From Gemmobacter nectariphilus (GTDB lineage Bacteria; Pseudomonadota; Alphaproteobacteria; Rhodobacterales; Rhodobacteraceae): a stretch of DNA of 64,000 bases. The stretch covers positions 62,001-126,000 of the forward strand of contig DYMU01000006.1 in assembly GCA_020721445.1 (NCBI GenBank), written 5' to 3'. How positions within the stretch are numbered: the first letter of the stretch is position 1; each line of letters begins with the position of its first letter. Below, one piece after another: positions 33,524 to 42,884 of this stretch. Both the position numbers and the translations under genes were made by a program. Under the pieces are notes generated by a model, which saw nothing but the letters and a program-made list of their open reading frames with translations, was not told the origin of the DNA and did no database searches.

Positions 33524-36079
33524 TCAATACAGCCCGCCCGAACTGAGCGTGCCGAAATCGGCCTTCTTGGGAATGGATTTGCGCGCGCCCGTGGCCGTGG
33601 TCACGGTGGCCGAACTGCCGGTATCGGTTTCACCGGCGGCAAACAACGGCAGGTTGCTGCCCATGCTGAAACCACCATCCACCATCGCGCCAAGGCCAAA
33701 GATCGGCTCTTCGCCTTCGCGGAAGTATTCGGCCACCACGTTGTCGCCCGTGGCATCATCGGACAGCCGCGCGCCAGAGAAACGGTCGATCTTGATGAAA
33801 TAGCCGCCCGGCGGCACCTTGAACTTGGCCCCGCCATATTTCTTGATCGCGGTGCGCATGAACTGTTCAAACACCGGGCCACAGAAGCCGCCGCCCGACG
33901 CGCCGGCCATGGTGCGCGGCTGGTCATAGCCCATATAGCAACCGGCCACGATGTTGCTGGTATAGCCGATGAACCACACATCCTTTGAGTCGTTGGTGGT
34001 GCCGGTCTTGCCCGCAACCGGCACCGGCAGGTTGATGCCGCGCGCCGTGCCGCGCTGGACCACGCCTTCCATCATGCTGGTCAACTGATAGGCGGTGATC
34101 GCATCCATCACCCGCTCGCGGTCGGATTTCAGCCGCAGGCCCGCGCCAGGCGCAAGGTTGGCAAGCTGGCAATCCTCGCACACCCGCTGATCATGGCGAT
34201 AGACGGTGCGGCCATAGCGGTCCTGCACCCGGTCGACCAGCGTCGGTTCCACCCGTTCACCGCCGTTGGCAAACATCCCGTAAGCCGCCACCATCTTGAA
34301 CAAGGTGGTTTCCTGCGACCCCAGTGCATTGGCCAGAAAGGCATTCATCCGGTCATAGACGCCAAAGCGTTCGGCATATCCCGCCACCGTCTGCATGCCG
34401 ATCTCTTCGGCGATCCGCACCGTCATCAGGTTGCGCGACTGTTCAATGCCGGTGCGGATTGTGGTCGGGCCATAGAACTTGTTCGACGCGTTCTTGGGCC
34501 GCCACAGGCCCTGTGGGGTGTTCACCTCGATCGGTGCGTCAACCACGATGGTGGCGGGGGTAAAGCCGCTGTCCAGCGCCGCCGCATAGACAAACGGCTT
34601 GAAGCTGGACCCCGGTTGCCGGGTCGCTTGCGTCGCGCGGTTGAACACCGAGTCCAGATAGGAAAACCCGCCCTGCATCGCCAGCACGCGCCCGGTGACC
34701 ACGTCCATCGCCATGAAGCCGCCCTGCACCTGCGGCACCTGCCGCAGCGACCAGCGGACAAACGCGCCGGTCTTGTCATCGGTGACAGCCCGCACCAGCA
34801 CCACATCGCCGACATCGACCAGATCGCCGGCCCGCTTGGCCTTGTTGCCAAGCTTGCCATTTTCCAACCGCTTGCGCGCCCAAGTCACATCCGTCGCCGG
34901 AATGAAATGGCCATCCGCATCTTCGGCCTGACCCTCGATGCCGATCCGGGCCGAGGTGTCCCCAAGCTCCAGCACCACCGCCGGGAACCAGCCCGCCACA
35001 TCGCGCGGCACCTCGACTTCGGCCAGCGCGGCGCGCCAGTCGGCCTCGGACGTCAGCCGGTCAACCGCAATGGTCTTGCCGGTGCCACGCCAGACACCCA
35101 AGCCCCGGTCATAGCGTTCAAGGCCCCGGCGCAGCGCCCGCGCGGCGGCGGTTTGCAGCTCGGGGTCAACGGTGGCGCGGATCGACAACCCGCCGCCAAA
35201 GAACTCTTCTTCGCCAAAGGTGCCCGAAAGCTGGCGGCGGATTTCGTCGGTGAAATAATCGCGCGCGGGCATCGCCTCGCGGTAAGAGGGATAGTCGCCG
35301 TTCTGTACCGTCTTCAGCGGCAGGGCCTTTTGCGCCTCATAGGTGGCCTGATCCAGATAGCCGTTCTGCAACATCTCGCGCAGCACATAGTTGCGCCGTT
35401 CAACCGCGCGGTCATAGTCGCGCACCGGATGCAGGCCGCGTCCCGGCGATTTCGGCAAGGCCGCCAGATAGGCCGCCTCGCCCGGCGACAGTTCCAGCAG
35501 GGTCTTGTTGAAATAAGACTGCGCCGCCGCCGCCACGCCAAAGCTGCGTTGGCCAAGGTCGATCTCGTTCAGGTAAAGTTCAAGGATCTTGTCCTTGGTC
35601 AGGGTCTCTTCCAACCGGCTGGCAAGGATCAGTTCCTTGATCTTGCGCTCGCCGGTGCGGTCGCCTGACAGCAGGAAGTTCTTCATCACCTGCTGGGTGA
35701 TGGTGGATGCCCCGCGCAGATTGTCACCCCGGCTGACAATCGCATCGCGCAAGGCCCCGGCCATGCCGGTCACGTCATAGCCGTTGTGGGTATAAAAGTT
35801 CTTGTCCTCGGCGCTGATGAAGGCCTGTTTCACCAGATCGGGAATTTCCTCGATCGCCACGAACAGCCGGCGTTCCTTGGCGAATTCGTCGATGATGCGC
35901 CCCTCGCCCGAATAGATTCGGCTGATCGTCGGCGGGGTGTATTGCGCCAGCCGTTCATGACTGGGCAAGTCACTGGAATACATATAGAAAATAGCCCCCA
36001 CCGAAAGGGCTGCAAACAACACCCCCATGGTGACAAGGGTGAATATCCCCCCCAGAAATGAGCCTATGAACCGAACCAA
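33524..36079 (-). CDS. mrcA: penicillin-binding protein 1A (bifunctional transglycosylase/transpeptidase)
   Basis: An 851-aa class A PBP that polymerises and cross-links peptidoglycan. It has an N-terminal membrane anchor (residues ~8-34). The GT51 domain has catalytic Glu91 in SAEDKNFY, and an inserted OB-like region spans ~residues 330-430. The transpeptidase has Ser491-x-x-Lys494 (GSSFKPF), an SRN motif (EQSRNLMT) and Lys691 in AGKTGTTN. The tail ends with a low-complexity Thr/Gly/Ala segment. The start codon appears to be TTG 36079 with CGGGGG upstream; the next ATG would remove most of the anchor. The amidase gene lies just upstream on the same strand. Confidence 0.95.
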   Translation of the reverse strand: MVRFIGSFLGGIFTLVTMGVLFAALSVGAIFYMYSSDLPSHERLAQYTPPTISRIYSGEGRIIDEFAKERRLFVAIEEIPDLVKQAFISAEDKNFYTHNGYDVTGMAGALRDAIVSRGDNLRGASTITQQVMKNFLLSGDRTGERKIKELILASRLEETLTKDKILELYLNEIDLGQRSFGVAAAAQSYFNKTLLELSPGEAAYLAALPKSPGRGLHPVRDYDRAVERRNYVLREMLQNGYLDQATYEAQKALPLKTVQNGDYPSYREAMPARDYFTDEIRRQLSGTFGEEEFFGGGLSIRATVDPELQTAAARALRRGLERYDRGLGVWRGTGKTIAVDRLTSEADWRAALAEVEVPRDVAGWFPAVVLELGDTSARIGIEGQAEDADGHFIPATDVTWARKRLENGKLGNKAKRAGDLVDVGDVVLVRAVTDDKTGAFVRWSLRQVPQVQGGFMAMDVVTGRVLAMQGGFSYLDSVFNRATQATRQPGSSFKPFVYAAALDSGFTPATIVVDAPIEVNTPQGLWRPKNASNKFYGPTTIRTGIEQSRNLMTVRIAEEIGMQTVAGYAERFGVYDRMNAFLANALGSQETTLFKMVAAYGMFANGGERVEPTLVDRVQDRYGRTVYRHDQRVCEDCQLANLAPGAGLRLKSDRERVMDAITAYQLTSMMEGVVQRGTARGINLPVPVAGKTGTTNDSKDVWFIGYTSNIVAGCYMGYDQPRTMAGASGGGFCGPVFEQFMRTAIKKYGGAKFKVPPGGYFIKIDRFSGARLSDDATGDNVVAEYFREGEEPIFGLGAMVDGGFSMGSNLPLFAAGETDTGSSATVTTATGARKSIPKKADFGTLSSGGLY

Positions 36080-36186
36080 ATCGTAACCCCCGTCGCATGT
36101 CGCGTCGTTATACAGGACGCGGGCCCTGCGGTCAAAACGATCGCCCCTGCCCCAGCACCGCCTCGCGCAATCGTCACAAATCCCGC

Positions 36187-37389
36187 CTAACGGCGGCGCA
36201 AGGCCGACAGGGCCGCATCCTCTGCCGCCCAGGCGCTGATGCCGTCGCGCAGCGCCAGCGCCATCCGGGCCCGCCAGTCGGGGTCGGTCAGCCGCGCCAG
36301 ATCGCGGGCCGAGGACAGAAAGCCAAGCTCCACCAGCACCGACGGAATGTCGGGCGATTTCAGCACCGAAAATCCCGCCGTCTGCCTTGGGCGGCGGTGC
36401 ATCGTGACGCCTGCCGCCTTGATCGAGGCTTCCAGCGCCCCCGCCAACCGGTCGATCCGTGGCTGGGTTTCGGTCCGCGCCATGTCCATCAGCACCGTCG
36501 CCACCAGATCATCCTGCGCGGTCAGGTCGACGCCAGACAACAGGTCGGCCCGGTCATGGCGTTCGGCCAGCGCCTGTGCTGCGGCCTCGCTGGCGTCTTC
36601 CGACAGCGTGTAAAGCGTCACCCCCACCGCCTCGCCCTCGGCCAGGGCGTCGGCGTGCAAGGACACAAACACATCCGCCCCCGCCGCCCGCGCAATCGAA
36701 ATCCGCGCCTCCAGCGGCACGAAGATATCGTCCTCGCGCGTCAGCACGGCCAGCATGTCGCCGTCGCGCAAGATCAGGTCCTTCAACTCGCGCGCAAAGG
36801 TCAGCACCAGGTCTTTTTCGAAAAATCCGTCGCGTTCCGCCCCCGGATCAATGCCGCCATGGCCGGGGTCGATCACCACCACCAAAGGCCCGGCCTCGCG
36901 CGGCATCGACCGTGGCACATCGGCCACCACCGGCAAGGCCCATTCGGCGGGCTCAGGCCGGGCGGCCGCGGTGGCAAAGTCAGCCGCGCTCGCCGGGGCC
37001 AGATGCAGGCGCACCACGGCCCCGCCCTCTTGCGTGCGCATCTCGGCCACCTGCACCAGATGCGGCCCGGCAAGATCCAGCACCAGCCGCGACCAGCCCT
37101 GTCGCACCACGCCGGCCCGCAGACCGACAATCGCGGCGCTGCTTTCGCGCACCTGCCCCAGACCCGACCAATCAACCTCGCGCATGTCCAGCACCAGCCG
37201 TGGCGGCTGATCCAGCACCCGCACCCGCCACGGCACCGCCTGGCTGACGGCAAGCGCCACCGTCACCCCGCCGTCACGGTCTTCGATCGCCGAGGCCGCC
37301 GACTGCAACCGCGCCAGCGCCGACAGCTCTTGCCCCGCCACAATGGCAGGCCACAGCACCCCCAGAAGAACCAGACCCCAAACCCTCAT
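36187..37389 (-). CDS. N-acetylmuramoyl-L-alanine amidase (AmiC type, AMIN + Amidase_3)
   Basis: A 400-aa periplasmic amidase that cleaves the bond between N-acetylmuramic acid and the stem peptide, typically at the septum. A signal peptide spans residues 1-19 (MRVWGLVLLGVLWPAIVAG). An AMIN targeting domain follows (~25-130), then the zinc amidase (~170-395) with His177, Glu191 and His245 and a late catalytic Glu in VELGFLSS. ATG 37389 gives the signal peptide; the frame is open 101 codons upstream, inside the aminotransferase. It sits directly upstream of PBP1A, fitting a cell-wall operon. Confidence 0.93.
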   Translation of the reverse strand: MRVWGLVLLGVLWPAIVAGQELSALARLQSAASAIEDRDGGVTVALAVSQAVPWRVRVLDQPPRLVLDMREVDWSGLGQVRESSAAIVGLRAGVVRQGWSRLVLDLAGPHLVQVAEMRTQEGGAVVRLHLAPASAADFATAAARPEPAEWALPVVADVPRSMPREAGPLVVVIDPGHGGIDPGAERDGFFEKDLVLTFARELKDLILRDGDMLAVLTREDDIFVPLEARISIARAAGADVFVSLHADALAEGEAVGVTLYTLSEDASEAAAQALAERHDRADLLSGVDLTAQDDLVATVLMDMARTETQPRIDRLAGALEASIKAAGVTMHRRPRQTAGFSVLKSPDIPSVLVELGFLSSARDLARLTDPDWRARMALALRDGISAWAAEDAALSALRRR

Positions 37390-37402
37390 GCCTGACACGC
37401 CG

Positions 37403-37437
37403 ATTTCCTCTTGGCCCAAATACCCCCGCCGGAGGCG
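37403..37437 (-). repeat. short dispersed intergenic element, copy a
   Basis: On the minus strand: CCTCCGGCGGGGGTATTT, then GGGCC, then AAGAGGAAAT. It begins 8 bp after the aminotransferase stop and ends 14 bp before the amidase start. The CCTCCGGCGGGGG part is a small palindrome. Confidence 0.65.
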
Positions 37438-37444
37438 CACCTCG

Positions 37445-38596
37445 TCATCGCGCGGTCCCGTCCGCGAAAAAGCGCTGCAACCGTGCCAATCCTTCAACGA
37501 TGTCCGCCGTCGCCCGCGCATAGGAAAACCGCAGGCTCTGCCGCCCGCGCACCGGGTCGAAATCCACCCCCGGCGTGACCGCCACCCCGGCCTCGTGCAG
37601 GATCTGCCGGGCAAAGGCCAGGCTGTCATCGGTGCGGTGCGCCACGTCGGCATAGACATAAAACGCCCCATCCGGCGGCGCGATGCGGTCAAAGCCGGCC
37701 TTTGGCAGCCCCTCCAGCATCAGCTGGCGGTTTTTGGCATAGGTGGCGCGGTTGGCCTCCAGCTCGTCCACGCAGTCAAGTGCTGCCAGCGCCACGATCT
37801 GGCTGGCGTGGGCTGGGCAGATGAACATGTTCTGCGCCAGACGCTCGATCGTGCGCACATGATCCCTTGGCACCACCATCCAGCCAACCCGCCAGCCGGT
37901 CATGCTGAAATACTTGGAAAACGAGTTGATCACATAGCAGTCATCGGTGATCTCAAGCGCCGAGACCGCGCGCGCACCATAGTGCAGCCCATGATAGATC
38001 TCGTCCGAGACAAAGCTGATCCCCCGCCCGGCGCAATGCTCGATCAATGCGGTCAGCGCGGCGCGGTCCAGCATGGTACCGGTCGGGTTGCCGGGGGATG
38101 CGACGATCAGTCCCGCCATGTCGACCCCCGCCAGATCGGCGGGCGTGGGCTGCAAGCGGTTGGCCGGGCGTGTCGGTATCCCCACCGGCTGCAACGACAG
38201 CGCGCGCAGGATCTGGCGATAGCTGGGGTATCCCGGCTCGCCCAGGGCCACCCTGTCACCCGCCTCGAACAGCGCGGTAAAGGCCAGCAGAAACGCCGCC
38301 GATGACCCGGACGTAACCACAACCCGTTCGGGGTCAAGCGTCACGCCGTACCAGCGCTGGTAGTGCTGCGCGATCCCTTGCCGCAGCGCAGGCAGGCCCA
38401 TGGCAACCGTATAGCCAAGTGCCCCGCTCTCCATCGCCGCGGCCAGCGCCGCCCGTGCCGCCGCAGGCGCAGGCGTGCCCGGCTGGCCCACCTCCATATG
38501 AATGATCGTCCGGCCCGCCGCCTCAAGCTGGCGGGCTTCTTCCATCACATCCATCACAATAAAGGGATCAACCGCGCCCCGTCTTGAACTTCGCAT
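37445..38596 (-). CDS. PLP-dependent aminotransferase, class I/II
   Basis: A 383-aa fold-type I aminotransferase. The PLP lysine is Lys228 in SFSKYFSMTGWRVGW. Other family motifs are GEPGYPSYRQ, SPGNPTGTMLD and SDEIYHGLHYG. It resembles aspartate/aromatic aminotransferases of the AspC/PatA group; the amino donor cannot be fixed from sequence alone. ATG 38596 follows AGAGGGG; a long upstream extension of the frame into the divergent DsbA gene is not used. It lies upstream of the amidase on the same strand, with a dispersed repeat between them. Confidence 0.9.
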   Translation of the reverse strand: MRSSRRGAVDPFIVMDVMEEARQLEAAGRTIIHMEVGQPGTPAPAAARAALAAAMESGALGYTVAMGLPALRQGIAQHYQRWYGVTLDPERVVVTSGSSAAFLLAFTALFEAGDRVALGEPGYPSYRQILRALSLQPVGIPTRPANRLQPTPADLAGVDMAGLIVASPGNPTGTMLDRAALTALIEHCAGRGISFVSDEIYHGLHYGARAVSALEITDDCYVINSFSKYFSMTGWRVGWMVVPRDHVRTIERLAQNMFICPAHASQIVALAALDCVDELEANRATYAKNRQLMLEGLPKAGFDRIAPPDGAFYVYADVAHRTDDSLAFARQILHEAGVAVTPGVDFDPVRGRQSLRFSYARATADIVEGLARLQRFFADGTAR

Positions 38597-38684
38597 GCCC
38601 GCCCCTCTATGCTTTGCCCCGAAGTGTCCCGGATCGCGGGGCAAGGTCAACCCCGACCCGTCATTCTGGCTCCAAGGACGTCCC

Positions 38685-39422
38685 ATGATCCGCAAGACAC
38701 TGATCGGCATCACCGCACTGATGCTTACCGCCCCTGCCGCATTGGCCGAGATGACCGCAGCCGAGCGTGAGGCATTTCGCGCCGAGGTTCGGGCCTTTCT
38801 GCTGGAGGAACCCGAGGTTCTGGTCGAGGCGATGGATGTGCTGAACGCCCGCCAGCAACAGCAGGCCGCCAACCGCGACCTGCAAATGCTGCGCGACAAT
38901 GCCGACCTGATCTACCGCGACCCGAACTCCTGGGCCGGTGGCAACCCGGATGGCAACATCACCATCGTCGAGTTTGTCGATTACCGCTGTGGCTATTGCC
39001 GCAAGGCGCATGACGAAGTGACCGAGCTTGTCAAATCGGATGGCAACATCAAGCTGGTGATGAAAGAGTTCCCGATTCTGGGCGAGCAGTCCACGATTTC
39101 GTCGCAATTTGCCATCGCGGTGCGCCTGCTGCATGGCGACGACGCCTACAAGGCCGCGCATGATGCGCTGATCGCGCTGCGCGGCGATGCCACGGCGGAA
39201 ACCCTGTCGCGGCTTGCCGCCGATCTGGGCCATGATCCGGCCGCCGTCGCCGACAAGATGCTGACCCCCGAGGTGCAGGCGATCATCGACACCAACCACG
39301 CCCTTGGCAGCATGATGGAGATCAGCGGCACCCCCACCTTCATCGTCGATGAAACCATGGTGCGTGGTTATGTGCCGCTGGACGGCATGCGCCAGATCGT
39401 GGCGGGTCAGCGCGAGGGCTGA
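38685..39422 (+). CDS. DsbA-family thiol:disulfide protein, periplasmic
   Basis: A 245-aa exported protein. A signal peptide (residues 1-21, ending APAALA) is followed by a helical N-terminal region (~25-75, Gln-rich) and a thioredoxin fold. The active site CGYC is at residues 102-105 (VDYRCGYCRKAH), and the cis-proline loop is SGTPTFIV. It resembles Com1/ScsC-type DsbA relatives, where the N-terminal helices mediate oligomer formation. It could act as an oxidase or isomerase in the periplasm. ATG 38685 has AAGGA upstream; the divergent aminotransferase start is 88 bp away. Confidence 0.92.
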   Translation: MIRKTLIGITALMLTAPAALAEMTAAEREAFRAEVRAFLLEEPEVLVEAMDVLNARQQQQAANRDLQMLRDNADLIYRDPNSWAGGNPDGNITIVEFVDYRCGYCRKAHDEVTELVKSDGNIKLVMKEFPILGEQSTISSQFAIAVRLLHGDDAYKAAHDALIALRGDATAETLSRLAADLGHDPAAVADKMLTPEVQAIIDTNHALGSMMEISGTPTFIVDETMVRGYVPLDGMRQIVAGQREG

Positions 39423-39435
39423 CCGGCGCCAAAAG

Positions 39436-39558
39436 CCCCCCACCCCCATCCCCTCCCCACGCAGGGGGAGGGGCGTTGAGATGCGCTTGCGTCACGTGCC
39501 TTATGGCAAGCGAAAAAGCGCCTCCCTCCCCCTTGTGGGGAGGGATGGGGTGGGGGGC
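39436..39558. repeat. long GC-rich inverted-repeat (REP/BIME-like) element, copy 2
   Basis: The left arm, from 39436, reads CCCCCCACCCCCATCCCC and folds with AGGGGGAGGGG (39463-39473). The right arm (39522-39558) contains GGGGAGGGATGGGGTGGGG, complementary to the left arm. The core of about 50 bp is different from that of the copy at 24101-24259, with only short shared words. It occupies the space between the convergent DsbA-like and lpxB genes and may act as a bidirectional terminator. Confidence 0.85.
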
Positions 39559-39577
39559 GCTTGGGGGGCCATGCACC

Positions 39578-40720
39578 TCAGCCCTTGCTCCGCTCCAACA
39601 CCCCCAGCACCGACCGGGCCGCCCGCAGCCCCGGCGGCTCACCGCCGCGCCCCAGCCGCTGCATGGTCAGGCGCATGGCTTCAAGTTGCGGCCCGCCGCC
39701 CTCGGCCAGCAGCCGCAGCACCTCGGGCGCGATCAGATCGGCGCGGCACCGCTCGCCGATGAACTCGGGGATCACCCGGGTCTGCGACACCAGATTGACC
39801 AGCGTCACCGTGTCGATCAGCGCCGCGCGCCGCATCAGCCACAGCGTGACCGGGTTCATGTCATAGGCAATCACCATCGGGCAGCCGTTCGCGGCCAGTT
39901 CCAGCGACACCGTCCCCGAAGCCGCAATCGCCACATCGGCCGTCGCAAAGGCTGCGCGCTTGGTGGCAGGGTCTTCGATGATCTGCGGTGCAACCGGCCA
40001 ATCGGCGGTCAGATCCCGCACCAGCCCCGCCACGCCGCGCACCGTGGGCAAGGCAACCCGCACCAAAGGATGCGCCGCTTTTACCCGCGCCAGCACCCGC
40101 CCCAGCACAGGGGCCAGCCGCGTAACCTCGCCCTTGCGTGACCCCGGCAAGGCCAGGATCAGCGGCCCGGCGCCCTGCATCGTGGCACGCTCGGCATCGC
40201 TTGCCAACGGTTCGGCCACCACCGGATGCCCGACGAAATCGCAGCTCATGCCCGCCGCGGTCATATAGGGCGGCTCGAACGGCAACAGCGCCAGCACGTG
40301 ATCGACCACGCGCGCCATCTTGGCCGCCCGCCCCGGCCGCCATGCCCAGACCGAGGGCGCAACATAATGGATGGTGGGAAAACCGGGGCGCGCCGCCTTG
40401 ATGATCCCAGCCACCCGCAGGCAGAAATCCGGACTGTCGATGGTGATCAGCGCCTGCGCGTCACTGTCCAGCGCCGCCTGTGCAGCCTGCGCAATCCGGC
40501 GTTTCAGGGCGACATACTTTGGCAGCACCTCGACCAGACCCATCACCGACAGCTCCTCCATCGGGAACAGGCTGGTCAGCCCTTCGGCCTGCATCAGCGG
40601 CCCGCCCACCCCGGCAAAGCGCACCCCCGGCGACAGGATTTTCAGCCCCGCCATCAGGGCCGCGCCCAAGCGGTCGCCCGAAGGCTCGCCGGCGATCAGG
40701 AACAGCGTCAGCGCGCCCAC
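39578..40720 (-). CDS. lpxB: lipid-A-disaccharide synthase
   Basis: LpxB (GT19) joins UDP-2,3-diacylglucosamine and lipid X to form the lipid A disaccharide. The 380-aa protein opens LTLFLIAGEPSGDRLGAALM and shows the family motifs GVGGPLMQAEGL, FPMEELSVMGLVEVLP and LALPGSRKGEV. The start is GTG 40720, 13 bp inside the lpxI gene, giving overlapping coding regions. It is the last gene of the lipid A operon; a GC-rich repeat element follows. Confidence 0.96.
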   Translation of the reverse strand: MGALTLFLIAGEPSGDRLGAALMAGLKILSPGVRFAGVGGPLMQAEGLTSLFPMEELSVMGLVEVLPKYVALKRRIAQAAQAALDSDAQALITIDSPDFCLRVAGIIKAARPGFPTIHYVAPSVWAWRPGRAAKMARVVDHVLALLPFEPPYMTAAGMSCDFVGHPVVAEPLASDAERATMQGAGPLILALPGSRKGEVTRLAPVLGRVLARVKAAHPLVRVALPTVRGVAGLVRDLTADWPVAPQIIEDPATKRAAFATADVAIAASGTVSLELAANGCPMVIAYDMNPVTLWLMRRAALIDTVTLVNLVSQTRVIPEFIGERCRADLIAPEVLRLLAEGGGPQLEAMRLTMQRLGRGGEPPGLRAARSVLGVLERSKG

Positions 40721-41505
40721 AGGAACAGACCCGCGTCAGTGGCGGCACGGATCATTTCGGGCAGGTCAAGGCAGATCACGCCGCCCGCCTGCCAGACGAT
40801 GCCGCCAAGCCCCGCCTTTGCCACCCGCGCCACGGTTTCCGGGCCAAGCGCCGGCAGGTCCACCCGCATGTCCTGCCCCGGCTTTGGCGCCTTGTAAAAC
40901 AGCCCGCGCGCGCCGATCGGGCGCAGCGCGGCAGGCATCCCGGCGACACCGGCCAGCATGGCATCGGTGCCGGGCAAAGCCTCGACCGCAAGGCACAGGC
41001 CTTGCGCCACGACGCAGCCCTGACCCACATCCACCGCCCCCAACGCCGCGACAATCGCTGCCGCACGGGTGGCATCGGCCTGATCCTGCGGGCCAACGGC
41101 GCCGCACAGCACCCCCGCCCCCGGCACCAGCGCCGGCGCAATCTGCGCCGTGCCCGCGACCGCAAAGCCCGCTTCGCCAAACAACGCGATCACCGCGCGC
41201 AAGGTGGCATCGTCGCCCTGCGCCATCGCCGCGAGCAGGCGCGGCACCAGTTGCGCGGTGGCGGCGTCAAACAGCGCCGGGTCCAGCCGGGGGCGCTGCA
41301 CCGCACCGGCAAAGGTCACGGTCGTCACCCCCGCATCCTGCAACGCGCGAAAGAACGGCACCAGACGTTCCACCCGAAACACCAGATCAACCGCCACGCC
41401 ATCGGGCACAAACCCCTCCAGCGCACAGACCATGGGCGCATTCAACGCCCGGGCCACGGCGGCAGGCAAGCGCCCTGCCCCGGCGATGATCGCGGTTCGG
41501 GTCAT
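40708..41505 (-). CDS. lpxI: UDP-2,3-diacylglucosamine diphosphatase LpxI
   Basis: LpxI hydrolyses UDP-2,3-diacylglucosamine to lipid X and UMP. It replaces LpxH in most alphaproteobacteria. The 265-aa protein matches the DUF1009/LpxI family: AIIAGAGRLPAAVARAL at the start, AVEALPGTDAML in the middle, and KPGQDMRVDLPALGPETV holding the presumed catalytic aspartate. It overlaps lpxA by four bases (ATGA) and lpxB by 13, so the three genes are translationally linked. Confidence 0.94.
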   Translation of the reverse strand: MTRTAIIAGAGRLPAAVARALNAPMVCALEGFVPDGVAVDLVFRVERLVPFFRALQDAGVTTVTFAGAVQRPRLDPALFDAATAQLVPRLLAAMAQGDDATLRAVIALFGEAGFAVAGTAQIAPALVPGAGVLCGAVGPQDQADATRAAAIVAALGAVDVGQGCVVAQGLCLAVEALPGTDAMLAGVAGMPAALRPIGARGLFYKAPKPGQDMRVDLPALGPETVARVAKAGLGGIVWQAGGVICLDLPEMIRAATDAGLFLWAR

Positions 41506-42299
41506 TTCGGGGTCAGGAAACTGCGGTCGCTGGCCTGCAGGATGAAGTCGGTCATCTCGCGCACATGCGGGCTTTCGGTTTCTTCCGACAGGCGCCGTGC
41601 GCGATCCACAAACGATCCCTCGCCCTGCGCCAGCATCTGATAGCCCGCCCGCAAGGCGGTGATCTCGGACCGTTCCACGCCGCGCCGTTTCAGACCCACA
41701 AGGTTCAGCCCGTCCAGCACCCCGCGCGGGCCTTGCACCAACCCATGTGGCAACACGTCATTGGTGACCATCGTTACCGCGCCGATGATCGCGCCGCGGC
41801 CCACGCGCACCCATTGATGCACGCCCGACAAGCCGCCCACGATAACATCGTCGCCGATCTGGCAATGCCCGGCAATCGCCGCCTGATTGGCCAGAATCAC
41901 CCGGTTGCCAAGGCTGGCATCATGGCCGACATGGGCGCCGGTCATCAAAAGGCAATCGTCGCCGACCCGCGTCACCCCGCCCCCGCCTTCGGTGCCGGTG
42001 TTCAGCGTCGCCCCTTCGCGGATCTTGCAACGCGCGCCCACAATCAGCCGGGTGTGCTCGCCCTTGAACTTCAGGTCTTGCGGCACCTCGCCGACGCAGG
42101 CGAAGGGGAAAATAACCGTGCCTTCACCGACTTGCGTCCAGCCTGTCACCACCGCATGCGACTTGACCACAACCCCCGCCGCCAACGAGACCTCGGCCCC
42201 GATCACGGCAAACGGGCCAACCTCGACGCCGGCAGCAATCTGCGCCCCGGCCTCGATGATGGCCGAGGGGTGAATGCGGGCGGTGGGATCAATCGCCAC
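41502..42299 (-). CDS. lpxA: UDP-N-acetylglucosamine O-acyltransferase
   Basis: LpxA transfers an R-3-hydroxyacyl chain from ACP to UDP-GlcNAc, the first lipid A step. The 265-aa protein is a left-handed beta-helix of hexapeptide repeats (from IHPSAIIEAGAQIAAGVEVGP on) with catalytic His126 in GAHVGHDASLG. A helical C-terminal domain follows from ~residue 195. The start is GTG 42299, three bases after the fabZ stop. The acyl ruler region was not resolved, so chain length is not predicted. Confidence 0.97.
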   Translation of the reverse strand: MAIDPTARIHPSAIIEAGAQIAAGVEVGPFAVIGAEVSLAAGVVVKSHAVVTGWTQVGEGTVIFPFACVGEVPQDLKFKGEHTRLIVGARCKIREGATLNTGTEGGGGVTRVGDDCLLMTGAHVGHDASLGNRVILANQAAIAGHCQIGDDVIVGGLSGVHQWVRVGRGAIIGAVTMVTNDVLPHGLVQGPRGVLDGLNLVGLKRRGVERSEITALRAGYQMLAQGEGSFVDRARRLSEETESPHVREMTDFILQASDRSFLTPK

Positions 42300-42302
42300 G
42301 GC

Positions 42303-42773
42303 TCAGGCCTTCGGCACGTCGAACATGGCGGTGAAGGTGGCTTCGCAGGCCAACTCGTCGCCCACCATGGCACGGCCCTGAAACCGCCAGACCTTGCCGC
42401 CGCTGCGCAGCGCCGTCACGTGCAGTTCCAGCACATCGCCCGGCACCACCATCCGGCGGAACTTGACGCCATCGACCCCCATGAAAAACACCTTGGCGTT
42501 CTTGTCGACCAGGTCCATCGAAATGCCGACCAAGATGCCGCTGGTCTGCGCCATCGCCTCGATGATCAGCACGCCGGGAAACACCGGCATGCCCGGAAAG
42601 TGGCCGGTGAACTGCGGCTCGTTCATGGTGACGCATTTGATGCCGACGCAGGACTCGTTCACCTTGATGTCGCGCACCCTGTCAACCAGCAGAAACGGGT
42701 AGCGATGCGGCAATATCCGCTGGATCAAGCCGATATCGGCTTCGGTCACGGCAGGCGGCAAGGCGTCGGTCAT
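42303..42773 (-). CDS. fabZ: 3-hydroxyacyl-ACP dehydratase FabZ
   Basis: FabZ removes water from 3-hydroxyacyl-ACP in fatty acid elongation and competes with LpxA for substrate. The 156-aa hotdog-fold protein has the family motif [11 protein letters not shown] and the catalytic His58 and Glu72 in [20 protein letters not shown]. It is three bases from lpxA and 111 bp after the skp gene, in the usual order. Confidence 0.97.
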   Translation of the reverse strand: MTDALPPAVTEADIGLIQRILPHRYPFLLVDRVRDIKVNESCVGIKCVTMNEPQFTGHFPGMPVFPGVLIIEAMAQTSGILVGISMDLVDKNAKVFFMGVDGVKFRRMVVPGDVLELHVTALRSGGKVWRFQGRAMVGDELACEATFTAMFDVPKA

Positions 42774-42884
42774 CGGGTCTGTCCCTGTCTTGGGGCGGCG
42801 CCGGGGCAGGCGCGCGCTTTGGCATTGCCTGTTGCTAACAAGTCAAACCGCAAGGGGCAAGGGATGCGGGCCGCTTGCCCCGGC

